NCBI RefSeq assembly: GCF_947179165.1
Contig: NC_077242.1
Location: forward strand, 45,959,097-46,023,096
From: Solanum dulcamara
Lineage: Eukaryota; Streptophyta; Magnoliopsida; Solanales; Solanaceae
DNA length: 64,000 nucleotides
Direction: 5' to 3'
Part shown: piece by piece, positions 47,596 through 59,200 of the stretch
How the letters are laid out: each line of letters begins with the position of its first letter
Position numbering within the stretch: the first letter of the stretch is position 1
Program-made: the position numbers and the translations under genes
Notes under the pieces: generated by a model
What the model saw: only the letters and a program-made list of their open reading frames with translations
Told to the model about the DNA's origin: nothing
The model's database searches: none

Positions 47596-50500
47596 TGTCA
47601 CGACCCAACCCCATAGGCCGCGATTGGGGTCCGACTTGGACCCCCCGTATACCTAGCTATCAATTGGGGTAAACTTGGACTGTAAATAAAACAATATTAT
47701 GTAACAAAGCCCCACTGAGCAATAACATTTTCATAAACCTGTAGCCCTTTTTATTTGTACCACAATACGACAGGGCACGCAAGCCGACAAGGCTGCCACA
47801 ACATATTAACATATATCATATATCATGTGGACCCAGCTAAATCAAACTGACATACACAACCCACATATATACATGTCTACAGACCTCTAAGAATAGTAAC
47901 AGCAACACATGGCGGGACAAGGCCCCCGCTATACCCCTGAATGTACAAGTATATACATTAAATGGCCAGTATCAAAAATTTGGCTCCAAAATAGTGAAGC
48001 ACTTCCGACAAGGATGAGAGGAACTCCTAAGCAGACAAACTTCTAAAATAAACATATGTACCTGCGGACATGAAATGCAGCCCCCTGGGAAAAGGGGGTC
48101 AGTACGATATATGTACTGAGTATGTAAAGCATAACACATCGTAACTGAGACCATAACAGAAATAGGGGTATAGGGGACAAGTATAACAAATAACAAATTA
48201 CGGTACCTGCACCTTAGGACATATAATCTATACATCATCATATACTGTGCCCGACCCTCTAGTGAACTCGGTGTTATAATCATATTCTTATATTCACATA
48301 TCATCGTATCATCATGTATTTCATTTTATCATATCATCGTATACGGTATCATATCATCGTATATGGTATCATATCCTCGTACACAGTATAATCTTATCAC
48401 GCATATCATCGTATTACACCCGGTACATTGCGGAGCTCGGGGTCACAATGTATCACTCTGATCTCATATGCATGCCTATATAAAGTATCTGGCCCTTTAG
48501 TGAGGGACTCGGTGAATGGAGTAGTGTACGTCTATAGCGTACCATTATAATATACATATCGTACCCAGCGCTCTAAGGAGGGACTCGATGTTCCTTCCTT
48601 ATTACGCCACATATACAATCACATTACAGCCGGCCCGAGACTCGGTGAATAATCGTATCGTCATAATATATAACATATATCACACCTCACGTACAACATC
48701 ATCTCCTCGTGCGTGGAACTATACACATCCGTCCCGGGATACGGTGAAAGAAGTAGTAGAACTGTGCACGATAACGTTCCTGGTCCATTGTGGGACTCAA
48801 GGAAGGATGGGTTACAGTATACACTAGTAGAGTAGTGAGAAACCATATGTAACTAAGTCATTATCTGAGACTCGATGAAACTTTCAAGTGAACCATCACT
48901 TGAAGACTAGAAAGGTACTTATCCAAAGTGCCCTTTAGATGTCATTAGGCTTACATCAGTTGGGGCCTCAGGAATCACATACATGCATCAAGACAATGCC
49001 ACATAGCTTATGCAATCAGAAACATGGTTTATGCAATCAAAGACACAGTTATGCAATCAGAGACACAGTTATGCAATCAGAGACACAGTTATGCAGTTAG
49101 AGACACAGTTATGCAATCAGAGACATTGATTGTTTCAGAGACTTCAAGAAAAGGAGCTTGTATCTCCACTTACTATTCACTATATAGTAGGCTCGAGAAT
49201 AATGGCTCGACTACTTTTAGACTTTAAATGGTCAGAAGTGACTACAAGTCATGAGTTACACTCAGAGTTCATAAATAGAATTACCTCTAAACCCATATCA
49301 TATATCATTTCACTTAAAGGTTAAGTCATCTTAAAGGAAAGAAGAAATAGGCTTTACATGTACTACTTTTCATCACATAGAAGACTTAAAGGCAATGACT
49401 CAGCTATTGCAGGTGTTTTGATATCACGAAGTAAATGAGGGTCTCGACTCATACTCAGGTCTTTATGAATGGATTGAATCTCAAATATCATATACATATC
49501 ATTTATAACTTATATCTAAGACATGCCAAAAGAAAAGAAGAATAGCTCTACATACTTATTCCAAAAACACGCCAAAAGAAAGCTTCATATACCTCTTGGG
49601 AGTTACCCTTTATCCTGTTTGTCTCGTCATCTTCTGAACCTATTCAATAGGAAAGCAATACGAATATCAACTACTCTTAACTTTCCAGCATCCTAGGTTA
49701 CGCCTTAGTATTTATGGAATCTATTTCCTTAGTCATTTCCTCGACTAATTCTTTAGTTTGTTAAGGCGTTAACGAAAGTTGGGTAGCACCTCCCCTATAA
49801 TGTGCCCTATAAAAATTTCCAATTAGGTCCTTAAGACCTAAATCCAACCAACAACAACAACCTGTAGCAATTCATACCAACAATATAAAACATAACTCCA
49901 AATGACATTAAAAAATACGATATCACAATAGGGCGTCTAGCCTTTATTTTGTAATACCTTTAATTATACACAACGGGGGGTCATGTGGCCTCAAACAGCA
50001 TCACTCTAACCCACATTAGATCATATTTAGGCCCTGAAAGAACAAGCCATACCCCTGCAGCAGTACTTCACAAGGGCAATACTTTATTTCGACGACAATT
50101 CAACTATAGCGACTACGTTTTAGCTTATTTCGAATGCCGAACTTTTCAAGCCTCTTCCCCAACTTCCATCAGCTCATAAGTTGTATAATACACTCTAATT
50201 TAACCTCATAAACTTGAAATTAAATGGTAAGAACTTACCTTTCCCGAAATTGGCTAAAACTAGCCGAAATTGTGCCTCGGAACTTCTTCAACGCTATGAA
50301 CTGGAGCGGCTGTTTGTTTCACTTCCTTGCTGCCCCAAATTGAACTTTTAGGTTATTAAACACCAATATACAACTTAGGGATACTTTAAATAATTAATTC
50401 ACGGAATGAAACCCGGAAGCTTACCCAAAAAGGGTCAAATCCGTAGCCCTTCTCTCTTGCCCCTTTCACGTTTTTCTCTTTTTTTTTCTTCCAAATTCCA

Positions 50501-50829
50501 ATTGCAAAGCTGGAGTTTTAGTTCCATGAACGTATTAAAATACATATATACATATCCACGTACTTAAGGTACACCGTATATAATTAATTCACAGAAGAAA
50601 ATTGAGAAATTTACCTTTAAACTTCAAAAACCTTGGCTGCCTCTCTATCTCTCTCTCTCACGTTTTTTCTCTCCATGCTTGGCTGATATTTTTGGATATA
50701 TGAACAAGTGAAGAGTAATATACACATATATATATGAGGTGACATATGTCAGACCCTAAGGGTGACATGTGTCAGGCCCTTATTGGGCCACCTCAACCAT
50801 GCGGCCAATGGGGTGCTGCCACATGGCAG
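47596..50829 (-). mobile_element. Reversed giant LTR lacking its first ~470 bp
   Basis: It begins TGTCACGACCCAACC at 47596 and follows the reverse-oriented LTR plan (GGCGGGACAAGGCCC at 47912, tandem-repeat zone, AT-rich body, TATA area near 50725). It stops at GGCAGTAGGGTCCACCTCC, before the CAAGTAGGTG block and LTR start. Plus-strand LTR sequence then resumes with a second copy of the 130 bp that precede the insert. This is the innermost nesting level. No target duplication of normal size is present. Confidence 0.85.
49009..49126. repeat. 20-bp minisatellite, about 6 units
   Basis: TATGCAATCAGAGACACAGT repeats head to tail, the middle units perfect. It yields a repetitive open frame (49024 on) that is an artefact. 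Other LTR copies have only one diverged unit at this place. Confidence 0.92.
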
Positions 50830-51568
50830 TAGGGTCCACCTCCAGTTGTATTATGTTACATTTTACATACTCAGTACATATGTCATACTAACCTCCTTTC
50901 TTCGGGGGGCTGTGTTTCATGCCCGCAGGTACAGGTACAGGTTTTGGGAGTCCGTCAGCTTAGGATTCCGCTCAGTTCAGCCAGAGAAGGCTTCATTGTA
51001 TCGGAGCCTAGTTTTTGATACTGACCATTGATGTATAAGAATTATTTTTACTATTCAGGGGTACGGTGGGGGCCCTGTCCCGCCATGTGTTGTCGTTAAT
51101 ATTTTTAGAGGTCTGCAAACATTTATATGTAGGTTATGTATGTCAGTGTGATTCAGATGGGTCTACATGGTACATGATATATGATATTATGTTATGGCAG
51201 CCTTGTCGGCTTGCGTGCCCTGTCATGTTGTGATTCAAATGAAAAGGGCTACATGTTCTATTCAAAAACCTCATCCGAGAACTTGTATAGAGAAGGATTT
51301 CCCGCAGTTTATGAAAATGTTATCGCCCAGTGGGGCTTTGTTACATAATATTGCTTTATTTATAGTTCAATTTTACCACAGTTGATAGCTAGGTATACGG
51401 AGGGTCCAGGTTGGACCTGAGTCACGGCCTACGAGGTTGGATCGTGAAACACATGACTCCCCCGCTTCGTACAGTTAAAGGTTTTGCAAAATGAAAACAA
51501 GAAACCTTATTTTGGTATCGTAGTTTCGAGTGAGTTGTTTGGAGTTTATGTGGTATAACATTGATGTG

Positions 51569-51571
<3 letters not shown>

Positions 51572-51618
<47 letters not shown>
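51572..51618. repeat. (TA)n microsatellite
   Basis: Forty-seven bases of uninterrupted TA within the LTR body; sister LTRs have a short TATATATATGCTACAGG here, so it expanded in this copy. Confidence 0.95.
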
Positions 51619-51622
<4 letters not shown>

Positions 51623-52636
51623 CATGTTATTGTTGTTGGTTGGCTGTAGCTATTAGGAGTATAATTGGAAATTCAGATAGGGCACATTATAGGGGAGATG
51701 CTGCTCAATTTTTGTTAACTCTTTAACTAGTTAAGAAACTAGTCGAGAAGGCGAGCGAGGGGATGAGTTCTATAAATACTCGTGTGTAACCTAAGGTGCT
51801 GAAAAGCCTAAGGTTATTGATACTTGTATTGCTTTCATGTTAAATAGGTTTGGAGGACGACGATATGGACGTGATTAAGGGATGTCCGTAAGAGGTATGT
51901 AAGGCTATTCCTTCTTCTCTTTTGGCATGTCTTAGATATAAGTTATAAATGGTTTATATATGAAACATGGGGATATTTCCATTCGTAAAGCTCTGATATA
52001 CATGCCCTCTTTTCATAGGATGCAGGTATAGTGAACTATTAATTGTCATACTTGTTTCCTGCATCCCTATTTCAGTTGTTATCTCAGTTATGTGTTGTTT
52101 TTCTTTATATACTCAGTACATATATCGTACTGACCCCCCTTTCTTTGAGGTGCTGCATTTTATGCTGGCAGGTGAAGACGTACGCTTTGGGGATCCGCCA
52201 GCTCAAGGTTCCACTCAGCAAATTTGGGAAAAGCTCCATTGAATCGAAGCCAAGCCTTTGGGTAGTAGACCTTCTATGTATATATTTATATATTCAGGGG
52301 TACGGTGGGGGCCCTGTCCCATCATATGTTCTGTTACTATTCTTAAAGGTTTGTAGATATATGTATGTGGGTTGGTTGTGAGTTTGTTTCGATTGTGCCT
52401 ATATGATATGTTGTAAATGTTGTTATGTTATAGCAGCCTTATCGGCTTGCGTGCCCTTCCATGATATTATTCGAATGGAAGGGGCCATGTGTACATAAAA
52501 AAAAGTTTTAACTTATTGAGATTTTGTAAGTAGTATCACTTTCTGCATAGCTCGGTTTGACTACAGCGGATAGGTATGTATATGAGGGTCCAGGTCGGAC
52601 CCAAGTCATGGCCTACGGGGTTAGGTTGTGATAAAG

Positions 52637-52648
52637 TGGTATCAGAGC
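52637..52648 (+). other. E3 primer binding site
   Basis: TGGTATCAGAGC, an exact match to the usual initiator tRNA-Met complement, 3 nt after the LTR end (52633). Confidence 0.93.
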
Positions 52649-52689
52649 AATTCGTCCTTGGAGTATCTACAGACCTTGTTTAGTAGAAT

Positions 52690-52729
52690 CTTGTTTATTA
52701 GTGTGTTGTGCACCATATCTATAAATAAG
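52690..52729 (+). other. E3 leader hairpin with GTGCAC loop
   Basis: CTTGTTTAT (52690-52698) pairs with ATAAATAAG (52721-52729), nine pairs with one G-U. The loop holds TTGTGCACCA, whose centre GTGCAC (52708-52713) is self-complementary. The position, about 40 nt past the primer site and before gag, matches where retroviruses keep dimerisation and packaging signals. Confidence 0.65.
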
Positions 52730-52836
52730 AGCCTACAGGGCATTTAGGATGTTGTCCCTCTTTTCTATCTTATATAGTGTGATAGAGCTATGTTGTTAGA
52801 ATGATCTTTCATTAATATATCATTATATTTACAGTG

Positions 52837-54290
52837 ATGTCTCTAAGGGAAGCAACAACTGCCCAAAATGATAAGTCTATAGTGGGGTAAACTAGCCAGA
52901 TCCTGAGGGTTACTAGGGCTCGTGCCCAGTTTATGCTGGGAATTGTGCTGCAATCGACGAGCCTTACTACGCCGCTACCTCCAGAGGAGCTTAGAACAGC
53001 AACAACTACCGATCCTAAAGCTCCAATGCTTGAGCCTCCACCTCAACAACCAGGGCCAGAGGATAGGGCCATGAGAGATGTAGTGCAATTATTGACTAAG
53101 ATAATGGCAGGGCAGGCTCGAAGGCATGGGTTAGGAGAAAATGATACAAATAGACAAGATAGTTTAAGGGTCCGTGACTTCCTGGCCTGTAACCCTTTAG
53201 AGTTTCATGGGTTGAGACTTGCGGAGGATCCAAAAGAGTTCATTCGATAAATGCAGCATTCATTGCGAATAATCAGGGCCTCGGAGTCGGAGTCGGTCGA
53301 ATTAGATTTATATTGGCTGCGTGACATAGCCGTTAATTGGTATGAGTCCTAGGAATTATTGAGGGGCGAGGGTGCTCCTCTAGCGGTATGGGATGAGCTC
53401 GTAGAAGCTTTCTTTGGTCATTTTCTACCTCCAAAAATGAAATGAGCCAAAATCGATAAATTCTTACAATTAAGGCAGAATGGTAAGAGCATTAAAGACT
53501 ATAGCCTGGAGTTTGTCTCGTTGGTAAGGCATACGCCCACTATAGTAGTGGATATGGGTGATAGGGTGCATCGCTATATGATAAGGTTAGACCATTACTT
53601 AATTGATAGCTGTATGGCCATGGCTTCTCATCCAGACATGGATATCGCCCAGGTACATGAGTACGCACAAGGGGTAGAAGACCGGCACAGAGGACGTCAG
53701 CCCGAGAGAGATTCTGATAGAGACCAATGTAAGAGAACTAAATAAGCTGGTTATTATGGTGGCTTTCGAGGCAGGCAGCCTCAACAGTATGGTAGATACC
53801 CTTCCTACCGGCCTGGAGTACACCCTTATAGTTCCTAAGTAGGGGATTTGATAGCACAGTGTATTCAGGAGCCGGTCAGAGCTCTAGGGTTTTAGGCTCA
53901 TAGACGAATAGGGGTTCGCGTCAATCAAGGCTATCTTTGCCCCAATATTCTCATTGTGGTAGGTTTTATTATGCGGAATGCCATTTTGCCACCGACGCTT
54001 GTTTTGCTTGCGGCCGTCAAGGCCATGTTATGAAGGAGTGCCCATCTAAGGGCAGGCCGGGGAGCGCAATCCAGCCTACTGGGTCAGTTGCCGATCCTTC
54101 TTCTTCTATGGTTGTGCGCCCTATGGGGTGGAGTTTGCAGACACTAGCAGGCCGTAGTAGAGGCTATGGAGGAGCTTCCATATTCAGTGGCCCTTCAAAT
54201 CGGATATACTCCCTGGCTAATAGACGAGGCCAGGAGGCATCAACAAATGTGGTTACAGGTATATTGTTAATTTTCTTCTGGAATATATAT
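52837..54290 (+). pseudogene. E3 gag: matrix-capsid and CCHC zinc knuckle, then truncated protease start
   Basis: The ATG at 52837 opens MSLREATTAQ. A proline-rich part (EPPPQQPGPEDRAMRDVVQL) is followed by RVRDFLACNPLEFHGLRLAE (about 53170-53225), YWLRDIAVNWYES, VWDELVEAFFGHFLPPKM, KDYSLEFVSLVRHTP and, after a frameshift near 53870-53905, SRLSLPQYSHCGRFYYAEC and a complete zinc knuckle CFACGRQGHVMKEC (54000-54041). The frame continues to NVVTGIL (about 54245-54265), the lead-in to protease, and breaks off before the catalytic aspartate. At least seven in-frame stops occur, most at former Gln, Arg or Trp codons. It forms the capsid in active relatives; here it is dead. Confidence 0.9.
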
Positions 54291-55738
54291 ATATACATTG
54301 ATATGGGGAGCCTTGTATGGCTGCGATATATGTTGGCCCTGTGAGGCATTATTGGTATTTTCTGCATGCAGGTGTTGGGATAGTAAGAAATACAAAGGAA
54401 ACTCTGTCCAAATTATCCCAGAAATAAAAGAAGAATGAGATACGGAGTTGTAATATGCCTTGCCCATCATAAGAAAGAGATTATGTACAAATAATATTCT
54501 CCGAAGGGTATAGGAGTGAGATGAAATTCCTCGGGCACAAAAAAAAAGGGTGGACATAGGCTAGCGAAATGAAAGGACGATGATTAATTAATTACGAATA
54601 TCAGGCAAAGAGGGAGATAGATAGCTACGAACTGAAGGTATACAACGAAAAGCTAAGAAGACAAGACCGCTATTTAAGCAAAATTGATGAGATTTCGAGT
54701 AAAATTAAAAGTGAGCATCAGGTACACGACAAGGATGAAAGCTCATGAGGCATAAAGAAGTATTGTGTATATGTGACTCCACCTTAGAGATTAGTGATAT
54801 CCTTCAAGGAGAGGGGATGTCGATTTGTAGAACAACTGCTGCATTATAAAGTTATTAGAAGAACAAGTGGTACCCACTAGGATAAGACTAGGGCTATGAC
54901 AAAGCTTGGGACACTGAGTGTCAGAATGTAAGTACTGCCTAGTCGAGAATTGGAAATGACTATAAGCACTAGCTAGTAATCGATCAAAATAAATGAAATG
55001 TGGCTTTGAATAAATTGCAACAGGACTTGAGTACCAATGATTAAATTGGATCAGCACCTCACGATTAGATTAAGCTGTCGTACATGGACAACCAGGGGTG
55101 TAGATGATATAAAGAAAGGCATAGACCTGGTGCAGTATACCAAATGTATTGGGAAAGAATCATACATATTTGAAAATTTAAAATAAGGGCGTAAGATAGA
55201 TCACAAACGGATAGAGCCATGGGTATACCCTAAAGGGGGGAAATGGCTTTAAGTGAGGTCCTAGCTGACACGGGTTAACAAGATCTAAAAGCCAGCAATG
55301 AACGGATAGAAGCCATGATACCTGAGACAGTGCGGGAATTACTAATAAGGACCTTGAATAGTATGACATCAAAGAATAGGTGCATACAAAGGGAATGAAT
55401 ACGACAAGAGAAGTACAATGAGAACTTAAGGATATTGTAAGGAATAGCCAGGCTACACTTGATTAAAGGGTAAGATGTTGGTAACAGAGTTACTAGCTAC
55501 TGACATTGTGGTATACTAGTAGCAAAAGAGTAAGGATAAGAAATCTCTCCTATATTGGGAAATGAAAAACTTAAGAGTAAGACCAAGTGACTACTCGATG
55601 AAAAGAAGTTGGTAATAGCAATGTGATCTCCATATTTAAACTCTATTAAAGAAAAGTGTAAGATGGTTCGAGGCAGAACTATTGAGATATGGTTAGTATT
55701 GAGGGAAAAAGCCATAGTGAGCCCTGACATCGCCCATG
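54291..55738 (+). mobile_element. E3 noncoding A/G-rich domain replacing pol
   Basis: Where protease, RT, RNase H and integrase core should be, there are 1.45 kb of A/G-rich sequence dense in stops. From about 54340 (CCCTGTGAGGCATTATTGG, then ATAGTAAGAAATACAAA) it matches E2 (60670 on) and, in reverse, both internal regions of R (15720 downwards and 26400 downwards). So it is a shared module, not random decay of pol. No function is recognised. The short minus-strand frames in it are antisense to the element. Confidence 0.8.
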
Positions 55739-56146
55739 AAAGGGGTAATGAGGTTCGGCAAGAAAGGGAAGCTGAGTCCTAGATATATTGGCTCCTACTT
55801 GATCCTCCATTGAATAGGCAAAGTTGCCTACGAGCTAGACTTATTAGTGGATCTGGAAGTAGTACATCCAGTCTTCCATATGTCAATGCTTCATAAGTGT
55901 GTGAGTGATCCATCCCGAGTAAATCTCGTAGATGATATCCAGGTCATAGAGAAGTTAGCCTATGAAGAGCAACCTATCGCCATCTTGGATCAGCAGATCA
56001 GAAGACTGCGGACTAAGGATGTAGTTTTTATCAAGGTGCTGTGGGAAAATAAGAATCGTGAAGAAATGACCTACAAAGCTGAAGAGGACATGAAATGCAA
56101 GTATCCATACCTATTCCCGACATCTACAGGTAACCCCAACTCCTGA
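55739..56146 (+). pseudogene. E3 integrase C-terminus with chromodomain-like tail
   Basis: An open stretch with one early stop reads KGVMRF, GKLSP, RYIGSYLILHRIGKVAYEL (the GPY/F-type module), then VHPVFHMSMLHKC, SDPSRVNLVDDIQVIEKL, YEEQPIAILDQQIRRLRTKD, VVFIKVLWENKNREEMTY, KAEEDMKCKYPYLF, ending in TGA at 56146. This is the tail of a chromovirus integrase, whose chromodomain-like end directs integration. The catalytic core is absent. Sequence after 55847 is open for 99 codons. A similar relic at the same place in both R internal regions implies descent from one deleted ancestor. Confidence 0.88.
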
Positions 56147-56240
56147 AACTTGTATATTAATTACTTGGATGAAAACGTGTGTATCGCAATAGAAAGGAAC
56201 CTCCCTATAATCTGAATAAAGTCTTCACGGAAGTTTGTTT

Positions 56241-56276
56241 AACATTCGGGGACGAATGTTCTAAATGGGGGAAGGA
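56241..56276 (+). other. E3 hairpin and polypurine tract
   Basis: AACATTCG (56241-56248) and CGAATGTT (56253-56260) form a perfect 8-bp inverted repeat around GGGA; AAATGGGGGAAGGA (56263-56276) then abuts the LTR start TGTTAC at 56277. Confidence 0.9.
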
Positions 56277-59200
56277 TGTTACACCCCACGCTCTTTAGCT
56301 CGGAATGTTCCTTAAGTTACTTAGAAGTTATCATGTGAGTCGCCTAAGCTACAACACTATCAAACAACTCTAAAAAGGGAGAATGTGATACCCCATAGTA
56401 GGGAAGGTTGGAAATAGGGTCAAGAGAAGTCGGAAGGAGTTGGAGGCCAAGTAATGAGTCATAGGACTCAATTTACCTACGTAAGCTACTAACTTAGAAG
56501 TCTATTCCCGACATACCAAGCTTACATAGCATGGATTATATAGGCTCTTAAAATAAGACAAGATTACAAACCCACGAGGAAGAGAAAAAGAAGGCACATG
56601 GCGGCCAATGGAGGAGTGACACATGGAAGCACCTCAAGCAAGCAGTTGGCCCACCTGCTTGGGAGGTGGGCCCCACTGCCATGTGGCAGCCCTAAGAGGC
56701 TGCATAGATACGGTGGCCAATCACGGCTGGACACGTGTCACCCTGAGGGGATGAAACGTGTCACCTCCAAGGAAGCCCTTATATACATGCTAAATGACTC
56801 ATAATTTTAGTCCCTTATCCAAAAATCTTCAGCAAATAAAAAAGAAAAGCAAACCTAGCTTAGAGAGAAAAAGGTGACGGCTTGGAGGAATAAACAGGTA
56901 CGTTCCAAGTTTGCTCCATAAATTAATTATCCAGTGTATACCACGATTATATGGAGGTATTATAAGTATAAAATCATGGCTTGGTGCAGCCAAAATGGAC
57001 AGCAAATAGTCCACACAGTTTCAGCGCAACTAAAGAAGTTCCGAGGTGCAGTTTTGGCTAGTTTTGGCCAATTTCGGATAAGGTAAGGCTTCTTCTTTAA
57101 ATTTGGAAGTTATGGGGTTGTTAGTAGTGTATTATATACCTTTTATACTAATGGAAGTATAAAAAAGGTCATGGAAATGCTCGACGATAAATACGATCAA
57201 AATTGAAGTCGTTGTAGTTAAATTGTAGTCAAAATGAGGCATTGTGTGTGTGGAGGCTGCAGCTGGTTGTGTGGTGTCTATTGCAGGTATAAATGTTTCC
57301 TAAAAGAGGTGGTGGAGATTCTGGGTTGGCCACATGACCCCCCTCCCCCCACTTCGTACGGTTAAAGATTTTGCAAAATAGAAACTAGAAACCTTATTTT
57401 GGTATCTTAGTTTCGAGCGAGTCGTTTGGAATTTATATGTTATAAGAATGATGTGAATTGTATATATATTTGCTGTAGGTTATTGTTGGTTGTGTGTTGT
57501 AGCTATTAGGAGTATAATTGCAAATTTGAATAGGGCACATTATAGGGGAGATGCTGCCGAATTTTCGTTAACTCTTTAACTAGTTAAGGAACTAGTCGAG
57601 AAGGCTAGCGAGGGGATGAGTTCTATAAATACTCGTGTGTAACCTAAGGTGATGAAAAGCCTAAGGGTTTTTATACTTGTATTGCTTCCATGTTAAATAG
57701 GTTTGGAGGACGGCGACGTGGACGTGATTAAGAGAAGTCTGTAAGAGGTATGTAAGGCTATTCTTTCTTCTCTTTTGGCATGTCTTAGGTATAAGCGACA
57801 AATGATATGTGTATGAAGCTTGGGGTAATTCCATTCATGATCCCTGAGTATGATTCATGATTCAAACTTTCTGTTCACTTCTGAATGTTAAGGCTCTTAA
57901 GGTAGCTGAGCTATCACCCTCGAACCTACTATACGTGAGATAGTAATTGGACACACAAGAAATAGGAACTATAACTCTTATTCACTTTTTGATACTGAAG
58001 CTCCTATTCCCAAGTTCTGAATACGCTATATGTCTCTTATTCACTCGTTAGTGGGAAAACTCTTATCATAGTTGAGCTACCTTCCCTAAACCATCTATAT
58101 GTCGATTAGTAGTGGGGATATAAGCTCCCATTCTTAGGGACTCTGTGATGACAAATGTCCCTGATTTCCTTAAGCCGGTTGGCATTACCCTAAAATGTGT
58201 CTATAACTCCTAAGACTTCACTTAATGTAGCCCTAGGGGCACTCAAAGGGCACCAGAGATGATTATTATCCTGATCCACAAATGATAGTCTGTATGACTA
58301 CCTTATTAAGTTTTAGATAATGATCCACCTGTGCGTGGTACCCAATGACACCAAGTCCCCTAAAAGGCTGGGTACGGTATATGATAATGACACCGAGTCC
58401 TATAAAGGGCCGGGTACGGTATATGATAATAACACCGAGAACCATAAAGGTTCGAATATAGTATATAATAATTATGACATCGAGTCCCCTAGTGGGCCGA
58501 GTATAGTATATGATGATATGATTATAACACCGAGACCCATAATGAGCTGGGTACGGTATGATAAGATATGATGGTATGAGAGAGTAACGGTACGATATGG
58601 ATGTGCACTACTCCCTTCACCGAGTCCCTCATTAAAGGGACAGATATAATAGATAAACATACATATGAAAACATAGTAATGTATTTGTAAGATGTGAAAT
58701 GATATCGTATATGATGGTATGATGCCGGATACGTTGTTCTGGTAACACCGAGTCCCACTACGGGCTGGGAGTGATATGTGAGGGTGATATACATGCCCTC
58801 TTTTCATAGGATGCAGGTATAGTGAACTCTTAACTGTCATACTTGTTTCCTGCATCCCTATTTTAGTTGTTATCTCAGTTATGTGTTATGCTTTATATAC
58901 TTAGTACACATATCATACTGAACCCCTTTCTTCGGGGGGCTACGTTTCATTTCCACAGGTGCAGACGCATGCTTTGGAGATCCGCTAGCTTAGGGTTCCA
59001 CTCGGCAAATTTGGGAGAAGCTCCATTGAATCGGAGCCAAGCCTTTGGGTATTAGACCTTCTATGTATATATTTGTATATTCAAGGGTACGGTGGGGGCT
59101 CTGTCCTACCATATGTTGTTGTTACTATTCTTAGAGGTCTTTAGACATATGTATGTGGGTTGGTTGTGAGTTCATTTCGATTGTGCCTATACGACATATT

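Larger units (their letters stand above)
44769..51449 (+). mobile_element. Solo giant LTR inside E3 5' LTR, TSD CACAT
   Basis: TGTTACACCCC starts at 44769; the end reads GGATCGTGAAA at 51449. CACAT is at 44764-44768 and 51450-51454, and the 3' LTR of E3 (about 57330-57340, GGCCACATGACCCC) shows the empty site. It carries a promoter with drifted CAAGCAGGTG units (45120-45180), two donor-like sites (45408, 45597), a 53-bp tandem repeat (47195-47330) and an inverted truncated LTR (47596-50829) flanked by a 130-bp duplication. Confidence 0.92.
43662..52633 (+). mobile_element. E3 5' LTR (split by solo LTR, internal deletion)
   Basis: The LTR runs 43662-44768, is interrupted, and resumes at 51455 to end GGTTGTGATA at 52633. 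Its own length is about 2.29 kb against 3.08 kb for the 3' LTR. The difference is a deletion near 51993 (AGCTCTGATATACATGCCC) that removes the tandem-repeat segment present at 57860-58785 of the 3' LTR. The promoter block (44030-44330) has a GACACGTGTTACC G-box, TATA at 44208-44215 and TAG|GTACGT at 44328. Confidence 0.9.

Noticed and set aside
51572..51618. TA run as a replication origin or matrix attachment site
   Set aside because: It is a simple microsatellite expanded in one LTR copy; nothing else supports such a role.
54291..55738. A captured host gene inside E3
   Set aside because: The same sequence occurs in three other internal regions, is dense in stops in the sense direction, and shows no exon pattern.
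58472..58855. 127-codon minus-strand frame as a gene
   Set aside because: It overlaps the tandem array and conserved LTR body of E3's 3' LTR in antisense, and other LTR copies do not keep it open.
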